From NCBI GenBank assembly GCA_900547165.1, contig URFZ01000010.1, forward strand, positions 1 through 64,000: a stretch of 64,000 nt of DNA, given 5' to 3'. Below the pieces are notes generated by a model. The model was not told the origin of the DNA, ran no database searches, and worked only from the letters and a program-made list of their open reading frames with translations. This document shows positions 24,062 to 33,076 of the stretch, in pieces. Position numbers and translations under genes: made by a program. The stretch comes from an uncultured Eubacteriales bacterium. Its GTDB lineage: Bacteria; Bacillota; Clostridia; Oscillospirales; UBA644. Position 1 is the first letter of the stretch. Every line of letters begins with the position of its first letter.

Positions 24062-24421
24062 ATGACAAAAATCAAAAACGGCAGACTTCTGCTGACCGTG
24101 CCCGCGATTATCGGAATGGCGGTATGCATTGCGGTATGCATCTTGCTGTCTTGCCTGACGCTCGCGGGACAGTCCCCTGCCCGACGCTTTATATTTGCGG
24201 CGGTGTTCATACTGGTAGTGCTCAGCACGTTTTCCTCGCTTTACACGGGAGACTTTAAGCGTCTGACAAAAACGGGCGCGACGGACGGAGGAAAGCCCGT
24301 GCGCGCGGTCTGCGGACTTTGCGAAAAGCAATACGGATTTATATCGGGATTTGTAATGACTTTTATCACGGCATTCCCGATAATGATTTTGTCGATATAC
24401 TACTCTGTTTCGGATAAGTGA
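24062..24421 (+). CDS. Small integral membrane protein
   Basis: The 119-residue protein has three predicted membrane helices (about 9-33, 41-59 and 94-114) and a charged loop with CGLCEKQYG, a CxxC pair that might bind a metal or form a disulfide. I recognise no family. ATG 24062 follows CGGAGGAAGC. It is the last gene of the operon, right before a terminator. Cell location is the cytoplasmic membrane; role unknown. Confidence 0.7.
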   Translation: MTKIKNGRLLLTVPAIIGMAVCIAVCILLSCLTLAGQSPARRFIFAAVFILVVLSTFSSLYTGDFKRLTKTGATDGGKPVRAVCGLCEKQYGFISGFVMTFITAFPIMILSIYYSVSDK

Positions 24422-24435
24422 AAACAGAAAAATAT

Positions 24436-24469
24436 CGCCGCGAAGCGTTTTCCGTTTCGCGGCGTTTTT
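24436..24469 (+). terminator. Intrinsic terminator of the pcrA operon
   Basis: CGCCGCGAA (24436-24444) pairs with 24456-24464, followed by five Ts. It lies between two convergent genes and may work on both strands. Confidence 0.85.
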
Positions 24470-24484
24470 CATATCCGAAAATAT

Positions 24485-26758
24485 TCAGTTTATCTGAATT
24501 ATCTTTTTGGTACTTGCGGGTTTTCGGCGCAGGCAGAAGAAGTCGAGGTATACGTTCTTTTTATCGTAAACGTGATTGTAAATCATCATTTCGTAGGGAC
24601 GGAGCGCGGTATATATTTCATCGGATTTGTTTCCGACAGCGTAATATTCGCCGTTCTTGTCCCTTATTCCGAATGCCGTTATTATCGGGAACGTCTTGCG
24701 CATTTCGAAAAGGAAGTTCTGATATGCGCTTGTAGGAATACCCGCAGACTTGAACAGAATGGAAGAAAGGTAATTGACGCTCGTGTGCAGGTTGTGTTTG
24801 TCCTCATTTTCTCCGAGCCACGACGTGTCAAGTTCGTAATTCGACCAGATAAAGAACTTGGTTATATACTTGCTCTGCATTTCTTCCGCAGAGAGGTCGG
24901 AAGACGATTTGCCTCGGATAATGTCATAAAACTCATCTTCTATCGTGCCCTGATGGTCGCCGTAAAAGAGAATTACCGTCGGTTCATCTACATTACTGAA
25001 ATACTCTATAAGTTTCTGCACGGCCTTGTCCGACTCGTGCATAAGCGAAAGATACTGTTCCGCTTTCGGGTATTTTCCGGGATAGTCGGTCAGCGTTATC
25101 TGCTGATCGAAATTGTCGAACTGTGCGCCGTAACCGCCGTGGTTCTGCATGGTTACGTTGAAGATAAAGAACGGTTCGTCCTCATCTTTTTGCTCATAAA
25201 GTTCTATGAGTTTTTCGTAATCGCTTTCGTCCGAGATATAGTTGCGCAGATATTTGGTATCTTCATTCTTGAAAAGTTCGTCGTAATGCTGTTCGTCAAA
25301 CCTCATCGCGGAATAGACATTGGGTCTGTTCCAACCGGAAGAAAGATACGGGTGCAGAGACACCGTTTTGTACCCGAGAGCATTGAACGATTCGACCAAT
25401 CCCGAAATGTAAGTTGAGTTCTTGAAGTTAAGTTGATACGGAATCGCGCCCTGCGCGTAAATATACATACTGTCGCCGAGCAGGAACTCATATTCGGAGT
25501 CTGCTGTGCCGCCGCCGAACACCGAAACATACGAATAACCCGTTATCGTATTTTCCAACTGCGAAAGGCTGTCTATAAACGGCATGACCTCTTTGTTTGT
25601 ATCAAAACTGCCGACCACTCGCATATCCGAAAACGTTTCATTCATTATAACGATAACGTTCGGGCGCTTTGTTTCTTCAAGAGACTTTTCCGTAACGGAA
25701 TTTTCTCCGTTTTGTTCCCCGTTTTCGCTGTCCTTGTCGGTCGGTGCGGGAACGTCGTTTTCCGTCGGGTTTTCGGGGTCTTGGCTTTCATCGGGAACAA
25801 GATCGGTCTCGAATTTCGGAACGTCTTTTTCCTCGGTCTGCAACGTGCCGTCGTCGTATATCACGTTCGTATTGTAATCGACGTAATAATCCCCTATCTT
25901 TTCGGGGCTGTATCCCTCCGCCTCGGACATTGAAGAATATTTCAAGTCCATAAGGAAGTTCAGCGGGAAGCCGTTTTTCTTATGCGTCCAGAAATACGGT
26001 TCAACGCCCGCCATTTTCAGAATGGAGTCGCTCGGAACGATAAAGAAAACGGCAACTATCGCAATAACGCCTATCGCACGGAAACGGAAACGGACTTTCA
26101 TGTTCTGCTTGCCGAATTCGTGAAGCATATATATGACGTGCATGGACAGGAATATCATAAAGAACCAAATTATCAGGAATTTGGCGGAGAATGTAAACGC
26201 GTATTCATCGGCAACGTTCATCGCCGTGCCTATCGAAAACAGGTCGGAAAGGAAAAGCGGTCTGCCGCGAACGTCGTTCAAAAAATAGTTGACGCTGGCA
26301 AGAATCGCCCAAAAAAGACCGGGAATGATAAGCGTGAGCAATGCCGAGTTCGAAATAAAGAACACGGCATAATAAAGCGACGCATAAAGAAGCAGGTTAA
26401 GGAAGAACTTCGGGGAATCGATAAACGATACCGAGTCATTGGAAATAAGTTCGCAGCAGACGGTCATATTGAATACCACGAACAGCAGCAGAAACGTCAG
26501 CTGCACGCCGCCGCTGTGAAGTCCGCGCCAACGATAATACGTTATATATGCAAGCAAAAGCAGGTTGACGCTTATAAACGCCCCCGAAACATCGGAGCCG
26601 AAGCACTTTTCAAAATAGAGACCGACGCAGAGAACGACGAACGCAAAAACGGCGTTGACCGCGACAAATCGGGATCTTTTGTTGTTGACAAGGCGTGTCA
26701 GTTCCGCGCGCAATCTGTAAAAAGCGTTTGCGAAAACCGCGCCGATACCGTGTTTCAT
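24485..26758 (-). CDS. LtaS-like membrane sulfatase/phosphoglycerol transferase
   Basis: The 757-residue protein has a membrane part with about five to six helices (residues 20-230), a linker rich in Glu, Asp and Pro, and a sulfatase-fold extracellular domain. The domain carries NVIVIMNETFSDMRVVG with the metal-binding Glu, the nucleophilic Thr in FGGGTADSEYEFL, NVTMQNHGGY and a metal site FYGDHQG. This is the lipoteichoic-acid synthase family, which transfers glycerol phosphate onto glycolipid anchors or related polymers; exact polymer unknown. The start ATG 26758 follows AAAGGAGG. It is 16 nt behind the large membrane protein gene, so the two form one unit for envelope polymers. Confidence 0.88.
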   Translation of the reverse strand: MKHGIGAVFANAFYRLRAELTRLVNNKRSRFVAVNAVFAFVVLCVGLYFEKCFGSDVSGAFISVNLLLLAYITYYRWRGLHSGGVQLTFLLLFVVFNMTVCCELISNDSVSFIDSPKFFLNLLLYASLYYAVFFISNSALLTLIIPGLFWAILASVNYFLNDVRGRPLFLSDLFSIGTAMNVADEYAFTFSAKFLIIWFFMIFLSMHVIYMLHEFGKQNMKVRFRFRAIGVIAIVAVFFIVPSDSILKMAGVEPYFWTHKKNGFPLNFLMDLKYSSMSEAEGYSPEKIGDYYVDYNTNVIYDDGTLQTEEKDVPKFETDLVPDESQDPENPTENDVPAPTDKDSENGEQNGENSVTEKSLEETKRPNVIVIMNETFSDMRVVGSFDTNKEVMPFIDSLSQLENTITGYSYVSVFGGGTADSEYEFLLGDSMYIYAQGAIPYQLNFKNSTYISGLVESFNALGYKTVSLHPYLSSGWNRPNVYSAMRFDEQHYDELFKNEDTKYLRNYISDESDYEKLIELYEQKDEDEPFFIFNVTMQNHGGYGAQFDNFDQQITLTDYPGKYPKAEQYLSLMHESDKAVQKLIEYFSNVDEPTVILFYGDHQGTIEDEFYDIIRGKSSSDLSAEEMQSKYITKFFIWSNYELDTSWLGENEDKHNLHTSVNYLSSILFKSAGIPTSAYQNFLFEMRKTFPIITAFGIRDKNGEYYAVGNKSDEIYTALRPYEMMIYNHVYDKKNVYLDFFCLRRKPASTKKIIQIN

Positions 26759-26774
26759 CGTTTTTCCTCCTTTG

Positions 26775-28493
26775 TCAGACAGTTTGTTCGTCCGCCACGC
26801 CGCGTTGTTTTTTACGGCTGTAATAGATGCCGAAAACGCCTGCGCAGGCAACCAGCGAACCCACGGTTATACCGAGTGAAAGGTTTTGCAAAGACGTGGG
26901 TCTGTACCATACGCGGACAGTTCCCTTGCCCACTTTGGAAAGGTATACGCGGCAAACTTTGTTTTCACCCTCGCCGTCCAACTTAACAGGGGTAAGGTTG
27001 CCGTCCTCATCAAGCAGTTCGGCGGTATATCCGTAATAATAAAGAAGCGGCAGGTCGGCGTATTTTTCGGAGCCTTCAACGTCAAACTCTATGCTTGTGC
27101 CGTCACGCGCGGTTATGTACCGCTCGGAGCCGTCGTCAAAGAACACCGAATTGCCTTTATAAAGTTCGTTATGCTTCGTGTTGGCGGGGATAAGGGACGT
27201 CGAACTTATAGAATACGTTCTGTTCGGGTCGTTTTTGTAATAACCGTTGCTGAAAGAAATATACGAAACGTTGCGGGCGTCCGCTTCCGCGAGTCCGACA
27301 AGAATGGAGACCGCTATAAGCGAATACAGCGCAACGGAGCGCAACAGTTTGCCTTTAAGACCGATGTGCATGACTATCGCAATCGCTATCGCGAAGAATA
27401 TGACGGCAAAAATATAAAATCTTGCCGGATAGCCGATGAATTTGAGTATCCACCAGAATTTTATCGGGAAAAGCGACGACGAAAGGAACAGACAAAAACA
27501 GCCGAGGAAAAGCAGCCTGTCCGCAAGCGGGAGAATCTTTGCCGTATCGTCTTTTTTGCGGACAAAGAAACGGAGCAGCGTCAGCAGAATCAAAACCGCA
27601 CCGAAAGAGGCGGACATCACCGTGCCGTCCGAAACGGCTTGTGTGTTCGCGATAAGGCGGTTTATGCCTACACTCGAATTTTCCCAGTTGATATCGACTT
27701 TTTCGGTGAAGTCGATATATTGGAGTTGTTCAAGATACGGCAGCCAGAAAGAGCAGGTCAAAGCCGCTATCAGAACAAACGAAAGCAGCAGCACAAGCAA
27801 AAATTTCGGTTTCTTTCTGAAAACGGGAGCGTAAACGCAGAACAGCGCAACGCTCAGAATAAACATCATAGCGAACAGACGCACGCTTGAACAGCAAAGC
27901 CCGAGCATACCGAAAAAGTATATCCACGGTTTTTTGTATTCGCGATAAAAAATATCGTAAAGACCGAGAACCGCAACGGGAACGAAGATAAACGAAAGAT
28001 AATCTTCATAAGATGCGCGGTAGAAAAGCGTATTCGCGTAATACTGCGAAAGAACTACTGTTGCCGCGGCGATAAGACCGCCGTAACGGCTTTTTGTTAT
28101 ATCTTTGCCAGCCTTGTACGTTGCGCACCAACAGAGCGTGACGCAAAGGCAGATAAAGAGATTGTATGCGTCGGTAAGTCCGAGACCGAGGCGGCGCAGA
28201 AAGGCGGGAATCCACAAAAACAGGTCGGGAGACGTCAACGACGCGCCGTAACCGTAATTGTCAAAGAACAGCGGGTTTACGCGAACGGGAAAATAACCGT
28301 TCGACCACCCCTCGCAGATGCTTTCTATTCGGAGCAGAGAATATCGCATTTCCGTTCCGTTTGAAACGACCTGTCCGCCGAGAGTGGGATAAACCGTAAA
28401 AAGCACGGTGACCGCAGCAATGATAAAAACAAACCATCTGCTGCGGTTTCTGAATTTTCTTCTTTTTATAAGTCGAGATTCTGTTTCCGGCAT
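26775..28493 (-). CDS. Polytopic membrane protein, YfhO/GT-C-like
   Basis: This 572-residue protein has about eleven hydrophobic helices and a luminal domain near the C-terminus (about 420-540). An early conserved-looking loop, YGYGASLTSPDLFLWIPAF, follows the first helix, and the architecture resembles YfhO or GT-C glycosyltransferases that use lipid-linked sugars; the Asp-rich first loop typical of GT-C is not clear. In staphylococci and listeria YfhO decorates lipoteichoic acid, which fits its place upstream of the LtaS-like gene. That function is inference. The start ATG 28493 follows GGAG and shares the operon promoter. Confidence 0.75.
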   Translation of the reverse strand: MPETESRLIKRRKFRNRSRWFVFIIAAVTVLFTVYPTLGGQVVSNGTEMRYSLLRIESICEGWSNGYFPVRVNPLFFDNYGYGASLTSPDLFLWIPAFLRRLGLGLTDAYNLFICLCVTLCWCATYKAGKDITKSRYGGLIAAATVVLSQYYANTLFYRASYEDYLSFIFVPVAVLGLYDIFYREYKKPWIYFFGMLGLCCSSVRLFAMMFILSVALFCVYAPVFRKKPKFLLVLLLSFVLIAALTCSFWLPYLEQLQYIDFTEKVDINWENSSVGINRLIANTQAVSDGTVMSASFGAVLILLTLLRFFVRKKDDTAKILPLADRLLFLGCFCLFLSSSLFPIKFWWILKFIGYPARFYIFAVIFFAIAIAIVMHIGLKGKLLRSVALYSLIAVSILVGLAEADARNVSYISFSNGYYKNDPNRTYSISSTSLIPANTKHNELYKGNSVFFDDGSERYITARDGTSIEFDVEGSEKYADLPLLYYYGYTAELLDEDGNLTPVKLDGEGENKVCRVYLSKVGKGTVRVWYRPTSLQNLSLGITVGSLVACAGVFGIYYSRKKQRGVADEQTV

Positions 28494-28627
28494 ATAAATA
28501 TTTCTCCGAGCGGCGCTCAAAAAAGAGAGCCAAACAAATTCCGTGCTTTTCATCACGGATAAAGAAAAAAGCAAAAATTCCGAAAAATGCGGGAATATCG
28601 CTTCTGAATATGTGTTTCGTTTTTGAC

Positions 28628-28656
28628 ATTATACCACTATTTTCTCCAAAAATCAA
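28628..28656 (-). promoter_or_regulatory. Promoter of the envelope-polymer operon
   Basis: On minus, TTGATT (28656-28651), 17-bp spacer and TGG-TATAAT (28633-28628). Leader of about 128 nt. Confidence 0.78.
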
Positions 28657-28696
28657 GCCCGAAGCACGGAACACATATTATTTTAAGAATTTACGG

Positions 28697-28725
28697 TTGC
28701 AAATTCAATGTAAATATGGTAAAAT
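28697..28725 (+). promoter_or_regulatory. Promoter of the membrane/RraB-like gene
   Basis: TTGCAA (28697-28702), 17-bp spacer and TAAAAT (28720-28725) with TGG extended -10. Divergent from the envelope operon promoter. Confidence 0.65.
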
Positions 28726-28757
28726 AATGTAAATGCTTTTATTTAGGAAAGGAAATC

Positions 28758-29900
28758 ATGAATACATTAAAAGATTTGCGGAGAGCGCGACGCCGCGCGT
28801 TCAATGCGGCTCACTCCGCGGCATATAAATACGGAACGGGAATACGCGGTTTTTTCAACATTCTGAAAACGCCCGTCTCTTTTTTCGGATTCTTCCTCGG
28901 CATTGCGCTAACCGCCGTGGGCATTTACAAGGGAGTTTCCCCCGTCTCCGCACTCGCCACGGGGCTGTCAATCATGTATTTTGCAATAATGAGCAAAGTC
29001 ATATCTTTCTCAAACGCCCTGATGTCGGGACTTCTGATATTCTTCGGCGGTTCGCTTGCAAACAGTGCGATAAAGGTCTTTTCGGGAGAACATACAAGCG
29101 TCGAAGTTTCGTTTGTCGTTTCGACGGCTTTTACCTATGCGCTGCTTGTTCTGCTTTTTGTTACGGGGCTTTTTCTGCGCCGAAAAATAAAAAACCGCCC
29201 CGCGCCCGCACCGTTCACAATAGAGAAAAATCTTTGCGCTGTTGACGTTATCGCATACGAAATGCTTCCGATAGAGGGACTGACAACGCTCCGAAAGCTC
29301 GTATACGCCCTGCCCGACGGAGCAGGCTACGCATATCGCAGAGCTTTTTCATGGGCGGACAGACATGGGTTTGTGCTTGCTTCGTTTGTGCTGAAAGACG
29401 ATGCGAAAACGGCGGCTCTTTATCTTTTCGCTCCAAAAGACGCGGACATTTCGGGGCTTGAACTTGCATCGTTCGAAAAATCTGAAAAGATTTCGGACGA
29501 AACGTTTGAAGACGGTGCGATGAAGATTTTGGCGGAAGAAGCATACCCATCCGACGGCGAAATGTTCAGACGATACAACATTGTGATGGACGCTGAGTTA
29601 AAAAGGCGTAAGACCGACAAAACCGTCGATCACACGGTGGAATACATCGTGTCTTTCAACGAAAAAAAAGACATGGAAGATTTTGTTGCGGCTGCGATGG
29701 ACGATGGGTTCGAGCCGACGGAACGCACTGAAAAACAGGCGGGTGAACCGTTTGAAATCGCGGGCAGGAGTTATTACGCGGCGGCGGTCTGCCACAGAAC
29801 AAGGCTCGGCGGCGAACGCATAGAGCAGAACACGGAAAGAATGATAAGCCTTGCGGCACATTTTAACGGAAGACTTCGCAGTTGGAACGTTATCGACTGA
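28758..29900 (+). CDS. Membrane protein with a C-terminal RraB-like domain
   Basis: The 380-residue protein has four membrane helices in the first 140 residues (FFGFFLGIALTAVGIYKGV and three more), then a cytosolic region of about 240 residues. The last 90 residues follow the RraB pattern: a strand-helix-DGFEPTER unit, a loop, a second strand with HRT, a long helix and a final GRLRSWNVID strand. RraB binds and inhibits RNase E in proteobacteria; Firmicutes have RNase Y, a membrane RNase, as their counterpart. Residues about 160-250 could be a first, more diverged copy. ATG 28758 follows AGGAAAGGA. Function remains open. Confidence 0.7.
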   Translation: MNTLKDLRRARRRAFNAAHSAAYKYGTGIRGFFNILKTPVSFFGFFLGIALTAVGIYKGVSPVSALATGLSIMYFAIMSKVISFSNALMSGLLIFFGGSLANSAIKVFSGEHTSVEVSFVVSTAFTYALLVLLFVTGLFLRRKIKNRPAPAPFTIEKNLCAVDVIAYEMLPIEGLTTLRKLVYALPDGAGYAYRRAFSWADRHGFVLASFVLKDDAKTAALYLFAPKDADISGLELASFEKSEKISDETFEDGAMKILAEEAYPSDGEMFRRYNIVMDAELKRRKTDKTVDHTVEYIVSFNEKKDMEDFVAAAMDDGFEPTERTEKQAGEPFEIAGRSYYAAAVCHRTRLGGERIEQNTERMISLAAHFNGRLRSWNVID

Positions 29901-29948
29901 TCTTTTGCGAAAAAATACTTTTTTTCGATTTTTTCGGCTCGTTGCCTA

Positions 29949-29977
29949 TTGACTTAAAGAGAGAACGAGTATATAAT
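29949..29977 (+). promoter_or_regulatory. Promoter of the DUF1846 gene
   Basis: TTGACT (29949-29954), 17-bp spacer and TATAAT (29972-29977). Confidence 0.85.
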
Positions 29978-30039
29978 ATTTATTGTGTTGATTTTGTTTT
30001 CAGGAGAAGCAGAGGGCTTCGGACGGAGGAAGAATAAGG

Positions 30040-31521
30040 ATGAAAAAGGGTTTTGACAACGACAAGTATATCAAAATGCAATCGGAGCATATCGAGGAAA
30101 GAATAAACAGTTTCGGCGGTAAACTTTATCTCGAATTCGGCGGCAAACTTTTTGACGATTACCATGCGTCGCGCGTGCTTCCCGGTTTTGAGCCGGACAG
30201 CAAGATAAGAATGCTTACGCAGCTCAAAGACAGGGCGGAGATAATCATTGTCGTTTCAGCTGCGGCGATTGAGCAAAACAAGATTCGCGGAGACCTCGGT
30301 ATCACTTACGATATGGACACGCTCCGTCTCATAGACGCATTCAGAGGAAACGGGCTTATCGTTTCCGGCGTTGTCATCACTCATTACGCATCCCAGCCCG
30401 CAGCCGACGGTTTTATCAAAAGGCTTAATAACCTCGGCGTCAGGGCTTATAAGCATTATCCCATTCCCGGATATCCTTCAAATCCGCAGCTCATTGTCAG
30501 CGACGACGGTTACGGCAAAAACGATTATATCGAAACAACGCGTCCGCTTGTCGTAATAACCGCCCCCGGTCCGGGCAGCGGAAAAATGGCGACCTGCTTA
30601 TCGCAACTTTATCACGACCACAAGCGCGGCATAAAAGCGGGATACGCAAAATTCGAGACCTTTCCGATATGGAATCTGCCTCTCAAACACCCCGTCAATC
30701 TTGCTTACGAGGCGGCGACGGTTGATCTCAACGACGTTAATATGATAGACCCGTTCCACTTGGAAGCATACGGAGAAACGACTGTCAACTACAACAGAGA
30801 CATTGAAATATTCCCCGTTCTGAATGCGATTTTCGAAAAAATTTCAGGTGTTTCGCCCTATAAGTCTCCCACCGATATGGGAGTCAACATGGCGGGTTTT
30901 TGCATTGTTGACGATGATGTTTGCAAAAAAGCGTCGAGGGACGAAATAATCAGAAGATATTATTCCGCACTTGTTTCAAAGCGCAAAGGTCTTGCCGACG
31001 ATGAACTTGTTACAAAAGCGGAACTTATAATGACTCAGGCAGGAGTTTGCGCAGAGGACAGAAAAGTTGTCGGCGCGGCGCAGGCAAAAGCGGAAGCGAC
31101 GGGCGCGGCCGCGGCCGCGATAGAACTGCCCGACGGAACGATTGTGACGGGCAAGACCTCATCTCTGCTCGGGGCTCCCGCGGCGGCGGTAATCAACGCG
31201 CTCAAAGTTCTCGGCGGAATAAGCGACGAAATGTATATTCTCGCGCCCATCGTCATCGAACCGCTGCACAAACTCAAAATTGAGATCCTCGGCAACCATA
31301 ACCCGAGACTTCACGTCGACGAAATTCTTATTGCGCTTTCAATCTCCGCAACCACCAACCCCGTTGCGGCACAGGCGGTCAAATATCTGCCAAAACTCCG
31401 CGGTTGCGAAGCGCACTCCACGGTCATTCTTTCGCAGACGGACACGGACACGTTCCGCAAGCTCGGTATGAATCTGACCTGTGACCCGCAGTACCAAACC
31501 AAAAAATTATTTCATAGTTAA
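30040..31521 (+). CDS. DUF1846 family protein
   Basis: This 493-residue cytosolic protein matches DUF1846 along its length: GFDNDKYIKMQSEHIEERI at the start, KLYLEFGGKLFDDYHASRVLPGF, the phosphate-loop-like TAPGPGSGKMATCLSQLYHD (near 181-200), FETFPIWNLPLKHPVNLAYEAAT and a C-terminal helical domain. The family has a Rossmann-type domain and is found mostly in Firmicutes; no enzymatic activity is established to my knowledge. ATG 30040 follows CGGAGGAAG. It has its own promoter, and a terminator hairpin nested in a long inverted repeat begins at its stop codon, so it is a single-gene unit. Confidence 0.92.
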   Translation: MKKGFDNDKYIKMQSEHIEERINSFGGKLYLEFGGKLFDDYHASRVLPGFEPDSKIRMLTQLKDRAEIIIVVSAAAIEQNKIRGDLGITYDMDTLRLIDAFRGNGLIVSGVVITHYASQPAADGFIKRLNNLGVRAYKHYPIPGYPSNPQLIVSDDGYGKNDYIETTRPLVVITAPGPGSGKMATCLSQLYHDHKRGIKAGYAKFETFPIWNLPLKHPVNLAYEAATVDLNDVNMIDPFHLEAYGETTVNYNRDIEIFPVLNAIFEKISGVSPYKSPTDMGVNMAGFCIVDDDVCKKASRDEIIRRYYSALVSKRKGLADDELVTKAELIMTQAGVCAEDRKVVGAAQAKAEATGAAAAAIELPDGTIVTGKTSSLLGAPAAAVINALKVLGGISDEMYILAPIVIEPLHKLKIEILGNHNPRLHVDEILIALSISATTNPVAAQAVKYLPKLRGCEAHSTVILSQTDTDTFRKLGMNLTCDPQYQTKKLFHS

Positions 31522-31523
31522 AG

Positions 31524-31671
31524 TTGACGGATACGGCGCAGACCGAAAAACGAAAAGAAATATAAAGTGGGTCTTGAAAAGGTTTTTTGCCTTTTTAAGA
31601 CCCGTTACTTTTTTAATGACGCCTGTTTTTGATTTTTATTTTTCATTTTTCGGTCTGCGCCGTATCCGTCA
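31524..31671. repeat. Long inverted repeat with nested hairpin
   Basis: A 26-bp perfect inverted repeat (31525-31550 with 31646-31671) surrounds about 95 bp. The AT-rich DNA next to the arms is partly complementary too. It starts 4 nt after the DUF1846 stop codon. It has no frame for a protein and could be a small mobile element without genes or an extended 3' RNA structure. Confidence 0.75.
31569..31614 (+). terminator. Intrinsic terminator inside the long inverted repeat
   Basis: A 14-bp stem (31569-31582 with 31590-31603, one G-U) around a T-rich loop is followed at 31609 by six Ts. It ends the DUF1846 transcript. Confidence 0.8.
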
Positions 31672-31684
31672 GCCTTGACTTCTG

Positions 31685-31730
31685 CAAAAAACGGGAACTG
31701 TAAAAAACGCAAGTTTCTTACAGCCCCGTT
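31685..31730 (-). terminator. Intrinsic terminator of the Nudix gene
   Basis: On minus, AACGGG-G-CTGTAA pairs with TTACAG-TT-CCCGTT (31730 to 31690) and is followed by a T-run. Confidence 0.75.
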
Positions 31731-31756
31731 ATTATCATTTCAATTAAACAGAAATA

Positions 31757-32221
31757 TCAAATCTTTTTGCCGTTCAGTACCGCTTCCGCAAGGTTTGAAC
31801 CCTCATAAACGAGTTTAAGGGAGAAAAACGGCTCGTTTTTGCGGAGCAGTTCGAGAAATATGCGATCACCCTCCCACGCGGGGAGAGAAAGCACGCGTTC
31901 GTTCTCTATCCATTCGAGGTCGCCCTCGTCGCATTCGATAATATCGCCGACAAAACCTGCGGCGGTGAAAAGGTGCATATATTCGCCCTCGTATTTATCC
32001 GAAACGAACGTCACAACGCCGCGGTATTTATACTCCGTCAGCGTCAGCCCCGTTTCCTCCTTCGCTTCGCGCAAAGCGCAGTCTTCGGGGCTTTCGCCCT
32101 CCTCGCAATGACCGCCTATACCGACCCAAAGGTCGTGATTCAGGTCGTTTTTCTTTTTGGTGCGGTGAAGCAAAAGGGTCTTTCCGTCCTTTTCGATATA
32201 GATAAGCGTTGTGTTTTTCAT
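31757..32221 (-). CDS. Nudix hydrolase, 8-oxo-dGTP diphosphatase type
   Basis: The 154-residue enzyme has a clean Nudix box starting at GIGGHCEEGE and continuing to REAKEETGL, which binds the metal that hydrolyses nucleoside diphosphate-X compounds. The DLWVGIGGH lead-in and the W-E-N-E segment downstream resemble MutT/YtkD-like 8-oxo-dGTP sanitising enzymes of Firmicutes, although the substrate cannot be proven from sequence. ATG 32221 lies behind GGGGAACG; an upstream in-frame ATG pair extends into promoter DNA. It is transcribed alone, divergent from the YjjG-type gene with -35 boxes back to back. Confidence 0.9.
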   Translation of the reverse strand: MKNTTLIYIEKDGKTLLLHRTKKKNDLNHDLWVGIGGHCEEGESPEDCALREAKEETGLTLTEYKYRGVVTFVSDKYEGEYMHLFTAAGFVGDIIECDEGDLEWIENERVLSLPAWEGDRIFLELLRKNEPFFSLKLVYEGSNLAEAVLNGKKI

Positions 32222-32272
32222 TGTCCGTTCCCCTATCGGAATTTTTGCGCGCGCATATTTCATCTTGTTATA

Positions 32273-32301
32273 ATTATACAATATATTTTCCGATTTTTCA
32301 A
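32273..32301 (-). promoter_or_regulatory. Promoter of the Nudix gene
   Basis: On minus, TTGAAA (32301-32296), 17-bp spacer and TATAAT (32278-32273). Confidence 0.8.
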
Positions 32302-32312
32302 TAGTTAAGATA

Positions 32313-32341
32313 TTGAAATTACGGTTATTTTGTGATATAAT
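32313..32341 (+). promoter_or_regulatory. Promoter of the YjjG-type gene
   Basis: TTGAAA (32313-32318), 17-bp spacer and TATAAT (32336-32341). Only 11 bp separate its -35 from that of the divergent Nudix promoter. Confidence 0.8.
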
Positions 32342-32377
32342 TAATATGTATACAGTGTTTGACTTGCGAGGATACCG

Positions 32378-33076
32378 ATGAAATACGTTTTTTTACTTTT
32401 TGACGCGGACGATACGCTCCTCGATTTTGCGGCGGCAGAGCGCGACGGACTGACAAAAATGTTCACGGCGCTCGGGCTGACGCTTGACGACGGTTTAAGG
32501 CAAAGATACGCCGTTCTGAACAAAAGTCTTTGGAAACGGCTCGACGAGGGGGAGTTGACGCGCGACGAACTTCTTTATACGCGTTTCGGGATATTTTTTA
32601 AGCAGGAAGGCATAAACGCGGACGGAACGCTTGCCGAAAACATATACAGAAAATACCTTGAAGAGGGACATGCGACCGTTGCGGGCGCGCGCGAGCTGCT
32701 TGAAGATCTCGGAAAGCGTTACGAGATATACGTGGTGACGAACGGGCTTGCACAAACTCAGGTGCGGCGAATGAGGGAGTCCGGGCTTGACAGACTTGTG
32801 CGAAACACATTTATATCGGAGCAGCTGGGCGCAAACAAGCCCGAAAAGGCGTTTTTCGACTATGTCGAAGGACATATCCCCGGCTTTGACGCGAAAAAGG
32901 CGCTTCTGATAGGAGACAGTCTTTCATCGGACATTCAGGGCGGCATAAACGCAGGCATTGATACCTGCTGGTTTGACCGCGAAAACAGAGTTTGTCCCGA
33001 GAATTTGCGGCCGACATATAGAATTACGGAATTAAAACAGCTTTACGGTATATTACAGGAGGAAAAACAATGTTGA
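32378..33076 (+). CDS. YjjG-family HAD nucleotidase
   Basis: The 232-residue HAD phosphatase has motif I FDADDTLLDF (Asp9 nucleophile and Asp11, with DADDTL typical of YjjG), motif II YVVTNGL, the Lys of motif III in GANKPEKAFFDY and motif IV LIGDSLSSDIQGG. The helical cap between residues 15 and 90 is type C1. YjjG proteins dephosphorylate pyrimidine and damaged nucleotides, which suits the neighbouring Nudix gene as a second nucleotide-pool cleaner. ATG 32378 follows GAGG. The stop overlaps the VOC gene start by 7 nt. Confidence 0.92.
   Translation: MKYVFLLFDADDTLLDFAAAERDGLTKMFTALGLTLDDGLRQRYAVLNKSLWKRLDEGELTRDELLYTRFGIFFKQEGINADGTLAENIYRKYLEEGHATVAGARELLEDLGKRYEIYVVTNGLAQTQVRRMRESGLDRLVRNTFISEQLGANKPEKAFFDYVEGHIPGFDAKKALLIGDSLSSDIQGGINAGIDTCWFDRENRVCPENLRPTYRITELKQLYGILQEEKQC

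Noticed and set aside
31524..31671. Insertion sequence remnant
   Set aside because: No transposase fragment or flanking duplication can be seen; kept as an inverted repeat of unknown origin.
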